Shown piece by piece: positions 11,672-23,404 of a stretch of 64,000 bases of DNA. Made by a program: the position numbers and the translations under genes. Source of the DNA: Stomoxys calcitrans (Eukaryota; Arthropoda; Insecta; Diptera; Muscidae); NCBI RefSeq assembly GCF_963082655.1, contig NC_081553.1, positions 129,795,736 to 129,859,735 of the forward strand, in the 5' to 3' direction. A model generated the notes under the pieces. That model was not told where the DNA came from, ran no database searches, and worked only from the letters and a program-made list of their open reading frames with translations. Each line of letters begins with the position of its first letter. Position 1 is the first letter of the stretch.

Positions 11672-12978
11672 TTATACTTGTGTCACGCACTGTGCATATT
11701 TATCCAACTCGGCGCGTAGAATCTTGTTGCGATCGCTTTCTTCGCGAAGAGTGCGTACGAGTTCGTCTATTGTACGCTGCTGGGAATGGACCAACATTTC
11801 CAATTTCTCTACACGTGATTCTAGATCGTTGACACGTTTGCTGCTACTGTTGCTTGCATCCTGCTTAGGTGCTGCAGTGCCATTATCCATTTGATGCAGA
11901 TGTTGATGATGATGATTATTAACCATGGCCGAGGGATTGTTGCTCTTGGAGATGCTAGTATGGTGTGAATTACTGGCGGATGACGACGATTCTGCGGGCG
12001 AAGCAGAAGTGGTGGTGGTGTTGGGGTTGGTCTTTAAGGCATTACGTGTCGCTGCCAGCGATGGTGAGACACTGCGATTGCGTATCGATAGGCTATTGGG
12101 CCGAATCCGAACATCATCTAAGTTGGTATTAGAAGTTGAGCTGGTGGTGGTATTGGAGGAGGCATTGTTATTCATTGCTGAGGCTGCGTCATTGGCCATT
12201 TTAGCACTTAAACTCTTAGTCATGGCATCGGTGAGTGTTTTGTTGGTAAGATTACTACTGCTAATGGTGCTGGTGTTGGTGCTACTACTACTCTCCACTA
12301 CCATGGATTGTTGCATGACGCTGGTACTGGAAATCGATGAAGATTGCACTTTTGTTGTCGTTGTTGCCGACGAGGATGACAAGTTCGTACTTGAGACAGC
12401 TTGATTTGATATCTTGCCATCATCGGCAAACAGTTTTGAGGTTCGATCGGCCAATGTTACCCCTGTGCTGGCCGAAGCCGACGCCCCCGCATCCACATTG
12501 GGCGATGTCTTCTTCTTCACTTGCGATGCTTTCAGCTCCTCCATCCAGGGTGCCTTCTTCTTTTCCCATTCGCGAGGTTTTGGCTTGGCCAATTGCTCTT
12601 CTCCCGTCGAATTGTCATCGGATTTCAATTGATCATCGCCACTCTGTGTTGTATCACTGCCATTGCCATTCACATACAGTGAGTTGTTGTTGCTTTCGCC
12701 CATCGTACTTATGGCTGCCGATGGCGGTCTTCGTTTGGGAGCCTTAACGCGTCCAGCGCGCATGTCGGGCAGTATTGAGCCGCGTTCAACGCGATCAAAA
12801 TCTGAATCAGCAGCTATGGTGGCTGCTCGCCGCATTACCACACCACTATTGTCGGAGGCCACAACTCCCGGAGATAGTTTACTACTACCCACGCCATCGG
12901 CATAGTCATGTGATGCCGCTGTGGTCAGTTTGTTTTCTACGCTTTTGACTTTTTGTTTGATGCCAGATAAAATGTTGC
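11672..12978 (-). CDS. cindr: cindr-like adaptor (CIN85/CD2AP family), terminal coding exon
   Basis: This exon encodes the last 434 residues of a scaffold protein that, by family knowledge, links membrane receptors, actin capping protein and endocytosis at the cell cortex. The acceptor reads ttctattctag/GC, and the two first bases complete a Gly codon begun by the exon at 20709-21320. Translation ends at TAA (11672-11674) after CVTQV. Near residues 70-87 of the exon lies LPDMRAGRVKAPKRRPPS, which matches the capping-protein-interaction motif pattern (R-x-K-x-P-x-R-R-x-P) of CIN85/CD2AP. A WEKKKAPWMEELKASQ block follows, then a long Ser/Thr/Asn-rich low-complexity region. The last ~50 residues form a leucine-heptad coiled coil, as in CIN85/CD2AP. 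No frameshift or stop interrupts it. SH3 domains are absent here, as expected for a C-terminal exon. The assignment to cindr rests on motif order, not on an alignment. Confidence 0.8.
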
Positions 12979-13596
12979 CTAGAATAGAAAAGCCACAAGA
13001 AGAGAAGAGTGTTAACACAAGCCAATATTTTTAGCAGACAAATAAATACACATGGGAGGGATGATGAATTAAAAATCAAGTGTTATAAAATTAACCAACC
13101 ATTGTTCGCTAGCAATGAGAGCGGGTCTAAAGAAAAAACCATTATGAATAATTCCAAATTGTCTGGTGTGCTATTTATTTCTTGTTAATAAAACAGTTTA
13201 CGATTGCACATAAGATCTGTCGATTTGATGTACAATGACCTCATTAACCAACACTGTTAATAGGCAGTTATCCAAAAAGCATAAATAAACATTGGACACA
13301 GTGTTGGGGTAGGAGTTTTAATTATACTAACGTACCCAGGCACGCTCCGCTGCGTCCTCTTTTACAATATACCGAATAAACATTTGCTTCAATATGTAAT
13401 CTGAACTTCTAGGTCTCATGGTTGCATCTTAGCTTTAAAGGTTTGTGGACACTATTCCAAAAAGTTACAAGTACACTAATATGTAGGAAAAGCCTTACTA
13501 TTGTTTAGAAGTTAAAAATTCGAAACGGTTTCCTGCAATGTTATACTCGTAGACTGAATATTTTCAAGGCTTCATTGGATCTTCTGGTCCTTATAA

Positions 13597-13848
13597 AGGG
13601 TGATTTTTTTGAGGTTAGGATTTTCATGCATTAGTATTTGACAGATCACGTGGGATTTCAGACATGGTGTCAAAGAGAAAGATGCTCAGTATGCTTTGAC
13701 ATTTCATCATGAATAGACTTACTAACGAGCAACGCTTGCAAATCATTGAATTTTATTACCAAAATCAGTGTTCGGTTCGAAATGTGTTCATTCACCGTAA
13801 CGTTGCGTCCAACAGCATCTTTGAAAAAATACGGTCCACAATATTTGT
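13597..13848 (+). mobile_element. mariner-like element, 5' fragment with transposase N-terminus
   Basis: It starts agggtgatttttttgaggtt, a terminal repeat matched in inverted form at 15136-15148. An open start reads MNRLTNEQRLQIIEFYYQNQ and then CSVRNV, the helix-turn-helix N-terminus of a mariner-type transposase. After about 13785 the sequence switches to the reverse complement of the catalytic region (attcaccgtaacgttgcgtc, cf. 14780-14825). The copy cannot be functional. A Family 1 fragment abuts it. Confidence 0.65.
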
Positions 13849-14172
13849 CCGATGTGACTGAAATTTTGCAAATAGTGTTCTGCTATGACTTCCAACAACA
13901 GTGCCAAGTACGGTTCAAATCGCTCTATAACCTGATGTAGGACCCATATAAACCGATTTCCCGGTTAGACTTCTTGATCTCTTACTAGCCGCGATTTTTA
14001 TCCGATTTGGCTGAAATTTTGCATATAGTGTTCTGTTATGACTCTCATCAACTGCGCCAAATACGGTTCAATTCGGTCTATAACTAGATATAGCTCCCAA
14101 ATTTAAGCAGAATCCATGATGATGGGTTCCCAATATTCGGCCCGGCCGAACTTAGCACGCTTTTACTTGTTT
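13849..14172 (-). repeat. Family 1 fragment inserted among mariner debris
   Basis: It contains tgaaattttgcaaatagtgt, a ctataacctgatgtag unit and ends with the palindrome form cggcccggccgaacttagca followed by cgcttttacttgttt. Only the palindrome end is kept. Confidence 0.7.
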
Positions 14173-14309
14173 ATGGCTAAAACTAATAAAAACTAATAAT
14201 CAAATTCATACTCTAGCCTCAAAAATCTTTCATTTGCGCTCCATATTGCTATAGGGTGACTTTTTAAAAGCTATAGGAAAGTTTTTCAAAAAAAAACCTA
14301 AAGTCAGAA

Positions 14310-15150
14310 AAATTCATGAAATCGTTATTTGAATCGATAGTACGGTCCAAAGAATTTTATATTTAAAGATTATTTCATACAAATGTTGACCGTGACAGCG
14401 CCTCAAATGGTCCATCGGCTTAGTCCAACTTTGGCATACTCTTTCCAACACTTCAACCGGTTTCTCACGAATAAATGCTTCAATGCTGTCTTCCAATGCG
14501 TCAATTGAAGCGGCCTTTTCTGTATAGATATTAGCTTTAACAATAGCCCCACAAAAAATAATCTAAAGAAGTTAAATAGCACGATCTAGGCGGCCAATTA
14601 ACAGTTCCCGATCGTCAAATAAAATGTTCACCGAACTCGCCTCTCAATAAGTCCATTCTAACGCTTGCTGTGTGGTATGTGGCAGCGTCTTGGCGAAACC
14701 ACATGTCATGCAAGTCAAGCTCTTTCATTTTTGGCAAAAAAAAGTTGGATATCACCTCACGATAGCGCTCACCATTCACAGATACGTTACAAACCGCATC
14801 ATCTTTGAAGAAGTACGGTCCAATGATGTCACCAGCCTATAAATCGTACCAAACTGTGACTTTTCCTGGATGCATTGGTCGAAATCGACAATTATGCTTT
14901 ACATACCCATTTAGCCAAAAATGAGCTTCGTCGCTCAGTGGGAGAAGCGCGCGATGAACTTTTTTAACAAACCACGCATTTTGATAAAAAAAAAATTCAA
15001 CAATTTGCAAGCTTCGTTCGTTTGTACGACGATTCATGGTTAAATTATAGACCAAACTGAAGATGTTTGACAGTGAAACAAATCACAAAACGTGAGTGAG
15101 CTGTTTAAGCCAGTGTTGCCAAAAAGACAATTGCTAAAAAATCACCCTTT
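14310..15150 (-). pseudogene. mariner-like transposase pseudogene
   Basis: On the minus strand an N-terminal piece (MNRRTNERSLQIVEFFF, NAWFVKKVHRALLP) is followed directly by a catalytic-region block (LSDEAHFWLNGYVKHNCRF, MHPGKVTVWYDL), so the DNA-binding-to-catalytic linker is deleted. Further on, a block containing DLHDMWFRQDAATYHTAQ precedes the C-terminal RVCQSWTKPMDHLRR and GQHLYEIIFK. Stops and frame changes separate the blocks. The family (IS630/Tc1/mariner superfamily) cuts and pastes DNA with a DD(D/E) triad; this copy is dead. The right end carries aaaaaatcaccct, the inverted counterpart of the repeat at 13597. Confidence 0.75.
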
Positions 15151-16689
15151 TTTATCAGGCTTCATATTTGGCAACTCTCAGAAGCTTAACTTTATATTTC
15201 AATGGCCGATTGGTATATAAAGTGAGGACATAAACGTGTACGTTCATGTTCTCACTTTTAAATGACTTTTGTTTAAAACCAATATTGTTATGATCGGGTT
15301 ATAAGTCCGTTTACCAATATTTCAAATAGATGTGGGCGCTCAGATGCATGGCTTTAAGTATCTGTTTGGGATTTTTACAGGTGAATGGATTGGAATCTCA
15401 TGAACTTGTTTCATGTTTCAATACCAGTTCGTACTCTACTCCTAAAATCCTTTTATTTGAGACCCAGATTGCCGTATACAGGCTGTATGTCCCATTGAGA
15501 AGGTTTGGCGACCCTTGCGATACTTGACCGAAAATTTGGATACCAAAAACTTGTACATTTAAAAACAAATAAGTGAGACCCACACACTTCCCCTCCTTAC
15601 ATTTTCCATACGACCTATTCTGCAGTTATAGGATTATTTGTCTTGTTGTGCAGATTCGCAACAGATATACAAACAATGCGCAGAGCTTTAAGCAATTGGC
15701 TTACCTACATGCTAAGTAGGGCCACGCACATTGTACCCCAACAACATCCTCGCCAGTGTTCACTAAAAAAGGTTAAGTCACTTACCCAGCTGATGAAATA
15801 TTGCAATTTCAGAGTTGTATCCAAATACCCTCTAAAGTCAAATGGTTTGTTTAGGTTTCAAAGTTTTTTCAACCTTTTGTTTATTTTTTCACATTTTTTA
15901 TGTTTTAATCAATTATTTATACGTTTGTAGTCATAAATCTTTTAATTTTTTGGCTGCTGCATGTGGCAATGCAAACAAAAACTAGAATGTCAATTTGACC
16001 GTGTACAGAAATTAGACATTTGATGGGGAATTTCTACCCCCAACCCCAAAGGGTTGTACCGTTGATTTCGTTGTTGTTGGGCAAGTGACGCTACCTTCCA
16101 TAACTGTACAATGACCGTCAACTAAATGGTGAATCTCTTTCTCACACACATCTGCCAGTTGCTGCTCCTACTCTCACTATCTCATGCTTTCACAACATGG
16201 CATGCTTTCAAACAAATAACAGATGCTGAAGAAGAAAAAACAACAACAATTAGCTGGATTCTACTTCTTCTTCTTTTATCGAAAATTAATTCCTCATTCT
16301 CAGCGCTTTCTTTACGGACAATTACATTTCATATATATTCTGCAACTCTCAGAAAAATATCTTTCGATTCATGCCATTTTCATTAGAATCCATTCAGAAT
16401 AATATGTACCATATACTCGCATTTATAAAACCCTTAGGCGTTTAATAGTATATTCCATCCATCTTATTTTTTGTTTTTGTAATCTGGCCGAAAACTTTGT
16501 GCAGAATCAGAATTCGAATAAGTTTATTAACAAGCATCATTTAAATTTGTCTTTAATCATAAGGACTATCATACTACATCGATCCAGATGTAAATCCATT
16601 GGCCAACCTATAGCAGATATTAGTTGTTTCTTTATTTTTGGTGTCGAAAAAAATTTTAAAACTTCTTCGTCGACAGCTTGAGTTAAGGC

Positions 16690-19443
16690 CCTTTTTTTAT
16701 TTAAATCTATATATAATAAATACCAATATATTTACAAATGTATTAACCTAAGAATTTAAAAATAATATAATTTTCCTTTTTAAACTTTCTCGATTCTCAG
16801 ATAGATCTATTATATCTTTCAGTTGATTAAGTTGATAACCTAGGTGCCGAAAAGGATAATTATTGGCGAAGTTGGTTCTATTAAAATAAATTTTCAAAAG
16901 ATCAAAATATCTGGTAGGTCTGATAGGAAAGTTAAAGAAAATTCGTCTCAAAAGAAAGCAAAAATCTATTTGACAATGAATTAATTTGGTCAAAAGCGTA
17001 ATGTTTAGCATAGTTCTACGACTTTTTAATGTACGAATCTTTATAAGATTTAATCGGTATTCATACGAAGGTAATGAACTTCTGTCCCACCCATTTCGAC
17101 GGAGACAAAATAATAGAAATTGTTTTTGAACCGATTCTATGAAATCAGAATGTATATTGTATTACGGATCCCATACCACTGAAGCGTACTCGAGATTACT
17201 TCTGACTAGCGACATATAGTTTTTCGTCACAGAGAAATCATTAAGTTCTTTACTCCAGCGTTTCATGAAGCCAAGAGCTCTACGTGCTTTGTTTACAACC
17301 ATTTAGATGTGTTGACTAGAAGAAATCCAAGGTCTTTAATGCTATAAACTACTTCAGGATGATTGGAACCCAAAAAGTAGCTAGTTTTAAGAGAGTTTAT
17401 TCTTGAAAATTATATATGTTTGCATTTGGAAATATTAAGTTCCATAAAGTTCTGGTTGCACCATTTGTAAAGAGTATCAAGGTCATACTGAAGATAACAC
17501 TGTTCATCAGAGTCTCTCGTTGATCTGACGATTTTTACATCATCTGCATACATCATAATATTCGAGTGCTTTATAGTAAAAGGGAGACCATTTATAAACA
17601 AACAAAACAGCACAGGACCATGATGACTACCCTGTGGAACACCTGAAGAGACAACAATTGGTCTGGAAACTGTAGTACGAAATTTAACTCTTTGAGTACG
17701 TCCAGTCAGATATGATCTGATCCACTTTAGTAAAGAGGGACTGAAACCCATAAGGTCTTTTTTTCTTAACAGAAGGTTGTGGTTGATTTTATCAAATGCT
17801 TTACTTAAATCGGAAAGATAGTATCCGTTTGGTAGCGTTCCCTAAAGCCATCGTTGACCAAACAAGTAAATTCTAAAATATTTGTTCTCGTCGATTTCGA
17901 TTTCCGGAACCCATATTGGTAGGGAGACAATATAGAAGAGATTTGATGTGAAAAAGTGACCGTCAAAATTTTCTCTAAACGCTTCGGAATAGCATTTAAA
18001 ATTGAAATGCCCCTGTAATTAGAAACCTCATTGCGATTTCCGGCTTTAAATAACGGCCTTATATGAGATTGCTTCCACAATTCCGGCAGATATCCATGCA
18101 TTAATGAACTGCTGAAAAATGTACAAAGGAGATATGAAAATTCGAAAGCGCAATGCTTTAAATTGTTCGATGGAATTCCATCTGGACCAGGATTAAAAGT
18201 TATCTTCAGTGACCTTAAATTCTCAAGTATTACGTTTTTGCCAATCCCAGACACGTTTATAAAAGCTGAATTGTTGATTGTGTATGGATATGTTCTACAT
18301 AAATAATAATAATTATCTGAATAAGTAGTGCTAAAAAGTCAACAAAGACATCGGCAATACCTGAATCGTTATGTGCTACTTTAGCTTTATATCTAAGAAA
18401 GTTCATTACAACGGCGCTTTGAATTCACATATTTGTAAAAAGATTTAAAATTTGATTTCAATTGACTTCTAATTTTATTCAAATAGCTACCATAGGCCAA
18501 TTTGTTTTCTTTATTATATTCGCATCTTGCTAAAGAATACATCGAAAAGTCAGATGTTGACCCTGATCGTTTAAACCTTTTATATAATTTATTCTTCTTG
18601 TTCTTCAGTCTAGAAAGATTGGTTGTATTCCATGGAGGAACAGATGCGTTGCAAAAAGTAGTTTTAGAGACAGGTTGAGAAATAAAGTCAAGTAGCATAG
18701 TATAACAAGTTGAAATCATTTCATCGATATCTTTGGATCTGAAAATTTCATTCCACTGAACAGATGAGAGTAGTGAGTTCAGTTTGATGTAATCAGTTTT
18801 AGCAAAACAGTACACTTTTTCAATTGCTACATCTCTTTTAACTTTAAGAGTGGGATATGATATAAGTAATTTGAGTGTCGGATAATGTCTATCCTCAGGA
18901 CTTACAACTGGATCATTAGAACTTAAACATAACTCAGATGGTTGATTAACGACAACAATATCGAGTACTTCAGAAAATTAATTGTTTATGTAATTAATTT
19001 GAAAAAGATCAATATTTAACAATATGCCGGTGCATTCTTAGAAATGCCATTTGGTATCACGGGTGTTTAATCATTTGACTCGGACGAATGAATCCTGTTA
19101 ATTTGAGGAAGATTAAAATCGCCAAGAGCAGTCAATGTGTCTCTTGGTTGAAATGACTGAAATGCTGATTGGATTGCAGATACGTGTTTTGAATAAATAT
19201 CCTCATATGAAGAGGGTGGGACGTAAGAATATGAAATAAATATTGAAACATTTTTCAAAAATATCTTTCCGGCTACAAATTCAATATCCAAGGAAGATTC
19301 CGCTTTTATTTCTTCGGAAGGAAATTCAGTGGAGACCGCTATTAGCACACCACCGCTAGATTTTTTCATTTTATAGTTCCGATCACGCCTATATATTAGA
19401 TATTTGGAATGTAAATGTTTGTCGTATACCTTATTCTGAAGCT
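16690..19443 (-). pseudogene. non-LTR retrotransposon (LINE), 5'-truncated, frameshifted ORF2
   Basis: Read on the minus strand, the order is typical of a LINE polyprotein. An apurinic-type endonuclease segment comes first (19067-19440; YRRDRNYKMKKSSGG and the ALGDFNLP motif). A linker follows with LSRLKNKKNKLYKRFKRSG (18393-18815). The reverse transcriptase spans 17410-18254 and holds the PDGIPSN, NYRGISIL, YGFRKSKST, GVPQGS and YADD motifs. A C-terminal domain lies at 16748-17011. A frameshift near 17810-17830 breaks the line between QTDTIF and SDLSKAFDKINH, and other breaks separate the remaining parts. A short A-run (minus strand) near 16692-16700 may mark the 3' tail. The style suggests a Jockey-like clade, but I cannot place it firmly. 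Confidence 0.85.
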
Positions 19444-19739
19444 TGGTTTTGAGTAAGGGTAGGGGGACCTACAGCTATTAAGCGCCGTTTATAGGGTTCA
19501 AACTTGTTTTATAAGGAATCTCGAGTATACCTTGGGCGATATTCTTCTAGTTTTTTTCGTGCGTGCTTAACACTTGCATATTCTCCGACGTCTGGACAGC
19601 AAGATATGCAGCACCAAAGACCTTTAGACTTATAAGACTTCGGTTCTTTCTACTCAAATCCACGGAGAGAATAGTGGATACCATGATAAAAAAGTACGAT
19701 ACTCAGCGAATTGCTCCAATCAGCACTTCTTTAGGGGAG

Positions 19740-19930
19740 AAGTTTTTATATGCCAAGGTATATAAAAACTTCTCCCCAAAGAAGTGTCGCACTGTGGCAC
19801 GCCGTTCGGACTCGGCTATAAAAAGGAGGCCGCTTTTCATTGAGCTTAAGCTTGAATCGGACAGCAATCATTAATATGTTAGAAGTTTGCCCGTGTTCCT
19901 TAGTGGAATGTTCATTGGCAAATTTGCGTT
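19740..19930 (+). repeat. tRNA-derived SINE, 3' half
   Basis: It shows aacttctccccaaagaagtg, cggactcggctataaaaagg, gagcttaagcttgaatcgga and ccttagtggaatgttca, the distal part of the family whose complete copy is at 34860-35165. The tRNA-like head is missing. Confidence 0.7.
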
Positions 19931-20708
19931 TACTGGGAAACAAGAGCAACACAAGAACATTAATACAGTTTGCAAAGTAAGGACATAACAGCAGATGAGA
20001 ACCACACCTACTGCGGCATTGGAGATAGTTATAGATATCAAACTCATAGACATACATAGATTAGGTATTAGGCAGCTACTGCGACCATGAGACTTAAGGC
20101 GATGAGAAGACGGATAGAAGTTAGGAGTACGTCATACCACAGTAGGACAATTGAAACGAAGCTAGAAGGAGTTTTCTGATCGGTCATTAGGGTTATAACA
20201 ATCAGGACTGTAAGGGCACGCACGTTCTTGGAGTGTAACAAGGAGATAAATGCCTTCTCTGAGGAAAGCACGATCTGCATCGGTTGGCGAAAAGCGAGGG
20301 CAGACGTCTTGGCTATTAGCACCAAAGTACTGCCGTCGACTTTGTAGAGGCGAAGTCCAAGTAATAGTGTGGACAACGACCACGTCCTCTGAACCTAGAA
20401 CAACAAAGGTTATAATATTTAGATCCAAGTGAGCCTAGCCGTTAATAAAGTTGGCTGGCTCTAATCTAACCTATACGAGTTGTATCAAATCTTTGGCATT
20501 AATGGCCCAAACATGATGTGGGCAATATTTCAATGTTCTCCAAAAGGATCAATGGTATATGGTTTCGCAAAAAAAAAGTTTTAACAAAAATCTATAAAGA
20601 TCTATAATCGACAAATTATGAGCTTAAGCTCCAAAACAATGTTTTTCAATTTTTCTGTTTTTTTTTTTTTAAATTGACTTATAACTCGCTCCCTATTCCC
20701 CAACTCAC

Positions 20709-21320
20709 CTGTGATGCTTGTCACCGTAGTGGTTTTCTTAACGGGTACCGTCGGTTTCTTATTAAGTACTGGTGGCGGTGTTGTCTTCGTCTTATCGTCC
20801 ATGTTCTCCATGCTCTTGCGCAATTCACTTGAGGTGGAACTCATTGCAGCGGTCGAGGTAGTGGTTGTGGTATTCGTATTACTGCTACTACTACTGTTCG
20901 ACGATGTTATGTTTGTAATGACTTTAGTCTCCTGATGTTGTTGTTGCTGTTGCACATGCATTTGTTGCTTTTTAAGGGCCAAGCGTGAGGCAACATCGGA
21001 TGTATTGGTCAAATCCAAATTCTTATTCTCCAAAGATTTGCGTTGAGCGGCTACATTGCCGGTGGGCAAACCGGTCTCCGACAGAATGTCGTTCAGCGAA
21101 TCGCGAGAACCAAAACTATCCTTGCGATTCGATGATTGGGTCGATGATGAGCTGCCAGATTTTTTGACAAGCGTCTTGACCGTGGATGTTGTAGTACCCG
21201 ATATTCCTAAATTATTACTGGAGGTGGTAGTGGTGGTAGATTGAGCCGTAAGATTGGATATTTTGGCAGTTCGGTGGCTCTGTTGAGGTTGTGATTGTTG
21301 GGTATCATTTAAAGGCGAAA
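20709..21320 (-). CDS. cindr: cindr-like adaptor, penultimate coding exon
   Basis: This exon encodes about 203 residues lying just N-terminal to the exon at 11672-12978. The acceptor is gcattacag/TTTCGCC and the donor is ATCACAG/gtgagt. It starts with two bases of a codon and ends with one, and that phase matches the next exon exactly (G/GC gives Gly in TSITG-NILSGIKQKVK). The protein is hydrophilic and disordered: Ser/Thr runs, an RKDSFGSRDSLNDIL segment, a glutamine run and RKSMENMDDK. A proline/lysine stretch PPPVLNKKPTVPVKK near its C-terminal end resembles SH3-ligand regions of CIN85/CD2AP proteins. The reading frame continues upstream into the intron (apparent MVCIT), but the splice acceptor makes 21320 the better boundary. 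At least one earlier exon must supply the missing first codon base; I could not identify it. Confidence 0.75.
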
Positions 21321-22241
21321 CTGTAATGCAGACCAATAGACAGAAGTTAGTACAACTCGACTGGAGAGTTGGGTGTTACAAATTATATCTATGTATATAT
21401 ATATATATATATATGTATGTGCCAAAAATGCTTTCAAAATCTACTACTTTCTTTAAGCGTTGTAACTTGTTTCTTTTTTTTCTTCTTTTTTGTGGATGAT
21501 ACTGAGGAGAAAAAGCAGGCACAACTATGGAAATTACGGTTAATATACGTCTGTATGGTTTTGTCTATGGTTTTCGCTTTTCTGGGATTTTCACTTTACG
21601 TATAGAACGTGTATGCACTGAAAGACGATAACAATGCTAAACTATTTTCCATTTCCACTCGAACAAAACAAATTTAAGCACACAAAAACAATGAAACTGC
21701 TATAAACTCGCCATAAATTGGTAGCCGGCTGTTCTTTCTGCTGGTGGTTCTACAGTAGCTCATTTCTAATCTAAAGTTTGTTGTTGTTCGAAGGTTTTTT
21801 TCTTCTTTTTTTTGCTTTCAAACGATTATTAAATTTTTATCAGAGACAGGAAAGGGACAAAAAGACTGGCCTTAGATATGGTCTCACAAACTTCTTTACC
21901 TTAGTGAAAATAATAATATATACATATTCAGAATAGAAATATGAATTCATTCGATATGAACTCATTGGATGTGATTAAGAATGTACGTTTGTCGAAAAAT
22001 AAAGTCTCAGTCAAAGCAACCATGAATCATCACACATAGATTTCATTTCGCCTGCTTTTATTGTCGGATGAAGATCATCAACTGGTTTGTGGTCTAGGCA
22101 ATGCAAGAATATCTTAAAAATAGAAGTGGAAAAAATGCCTAAATTTATACGGTTCAACTTTTAAGGGTAGGGACAAATTTAACTTCATCGGCGCAACTAA
22201 AACTTCTCTTTCGTTCTTATGCTCAAAATATCTCCATAATA
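21321..22241. other. intron or upstream sequence, no recognised gene
   Basis: This is sequence upstream of the cindr-like exon. It contains a (TA)n run at about 21394-21414 and T-rich tracts. No further coding exon is recognisable. Confidence 0.4.
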
Positions 22242-22478
22242 TTGGGTTGCCCAAAAAGTAATTGCGGATTTTTCATATAGTCGGCGTTGACAAATTTTTT
22301 CACAGCTTGTGACTCTGTAATTGCATTCTTTCTTCCGTCAGTTATCAGCTGTTACTTTTAGCTTGCTTTAGAAAAAAAGTGTAAAAAAAGTATATTTGAT
22401 TAAAGTTTATTCTAAGTTTTATCAAAAATGCATTTACTTTCTTTTAAAAAATCCGCAATTACTTTTTGGGCAACCCAA
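22242..22478 (+). mobile_element. mariner-type MITE, copy 1 (237 bp)
   Basis: It has long terminal inverted repeats: the left end reads ttgggttgcccaaaaagtaa and the right end is its reverse complement. A TA dinucleotide flanks each side, the target duplication of mariner elements. The ends resemble the human Hsmar1/MADE1 type (ggttg..caaaagtaattgcgg), known for cecropia-type mariners. The interior does not code for a transposase. An inverted second copy is at 38839-39074. Confidence 0.85.
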
Positions 22479-22574
22479 TAATAAATATAACAATATTAAA
22501 TAATGTTTTTTTGATTTAAATCAAGTCTTAAAAAAATGAAGACGATAGCATGACACGTGATGGCTATGACCACC

Positions 22575-22910
22575 CCCACATGGGTTGGAACTGTGAGCTC
22601 CGATTTGTATGGTGTTCATCGTCACCACGAGAAGCTCCGAAAGCTCTAAGCCAAAGTTTGCGGACAGTGGGATGCTTCGTATACGGAGTAGCTTCAATTG
22701 CAGTCGCGGGCAATTCAGCCATATCGAGTGGTGAGTCTCAGTGAGAAGTCGAGCGTCACCCACTCATGCCTAAATACTGAGTGTCTATGATACTTGATAT
22801 AACAAGACGAACTATTTAGCGTCTTTAAATAACCAATGGACATAAGGTTCCCGCACCAATATCGCCTTTATAGCCGACCATGCTAACCTCTGCGCTGCGG
22901 TGGCATCTAA
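22575..22910 (+). repeat. SINE-like CAA-family copy joined to a SINE head
   Basis: It shares ctccgatttgtatggtgttc, gagtagcttcaattgcagtc and tctttaaataaccaatgg with 4840-5210. Instead of the CAA tail it runs into ccatgctaacctctgcgctg, which is the reverse complement of the tRNA-like head of the SINE family at 34860. Confidence 0.6.
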
Positions 22911-23029
22911 AGTTTGTTAGTGTTTCCAATTACCGAAAGCACCTTATGATTCGAATGAGACTCTCAATACGAAATCGTTGATTGCTACCGACCGCAGTTT
23001 CTGCTACTTCGCATATATAGGGAGCTCTG

Positions 23030-23135
23030 AGCTCAGTATAGAGAGCTGACAAACTATCGACAATCGCAACATTTGATTTTACCGATAGTCTTAATAATAA
23101 ATATCGATAGTATCGAAACTATCGTTAATTTCCAA
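23030..23135. promoter_or_regulatory. cluster of CGATA/TATCGATA motifs, cluster 1
   Basis: Within about 90 bases there are at least five CGATA cores on either strand, including a perfect TATCGATA at 23102-23109. TATCGATA is the binding site of the fly factor DREF, and clustered CGATA is typical of BEAF-32 boundary sites. Function here is inference. Confidence 0.4.
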
Positions 23136-23404
23136 TCACCTATATTTCAAACGAAAAATGAGAAGTAAAAATCAGGAAATCGATTTATTTAGAAGCAATA
23201 TCAACGCACAGACCAAATAAAACCAAGGTTAATAAAGTCAGATGGAAGTCATGAGAGAAATCATTGTACAAAATGTTAGCGTTATCGGATGAAAAATGCG
23301 CCCTCTATAGAGCAATCAGTGTAGGATTGCTTGTTTTTGCAAAAAAATTAACTTTTGCGATAGTATTCATCGGAAAAATTTCAATCGTTATTCAGTAAAA
23401 AAAT

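Larger units (their letters stand above)
12979..20708 (-). other. large intron of the cindr-like gene
   Basis: The 7.7 kb between the two phase-matched exons opens with gtgagt and ends with a pyrimidine-rich ttctattctag on the minus strand. It is filled with mariner debris (13.6-15.15 kb), Family 3 scraps (13.32-13.40, 14.20-14.29 and 15.24-15.60 kb), a LINE (16.69-19.44 kb) and a SINE fragment (19.74-19.93 kb). At 15600-16680 and 19930-20600 I see no recognisable gene or repeat. Confidence 0.7.

Noticed and set aside
11925..12905. Plus-strand open frames of 60-159 codons opposite the cindr-like exon
   Set aside because: They are antisense shadows of the Ser/Thr/Asn-rich coding exon (Leu/Val-rich translations), with no own splice or promoter signals.
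16126..16386. 86-codon frame beginning with a leucine-rich segment resembling a signal peptide
   Set aside because: It lies in an intron, is made of CTT/CTC-rich low-complexity sequence, and has no recognisable mature region.
20068..20428. Minus-strand frames of 88-102 codons near the cindr-like exon
   Set aside because: Two overlapping frames of similar length compete, neither has exon-like splice sites in phase with the gene, and no known domain is visible.
20711..21244. Plus-strand frames opposite the second cindr-like exon
   Set aside because: They are the complement of the real exon, which has matching splice phase on the minus strand.
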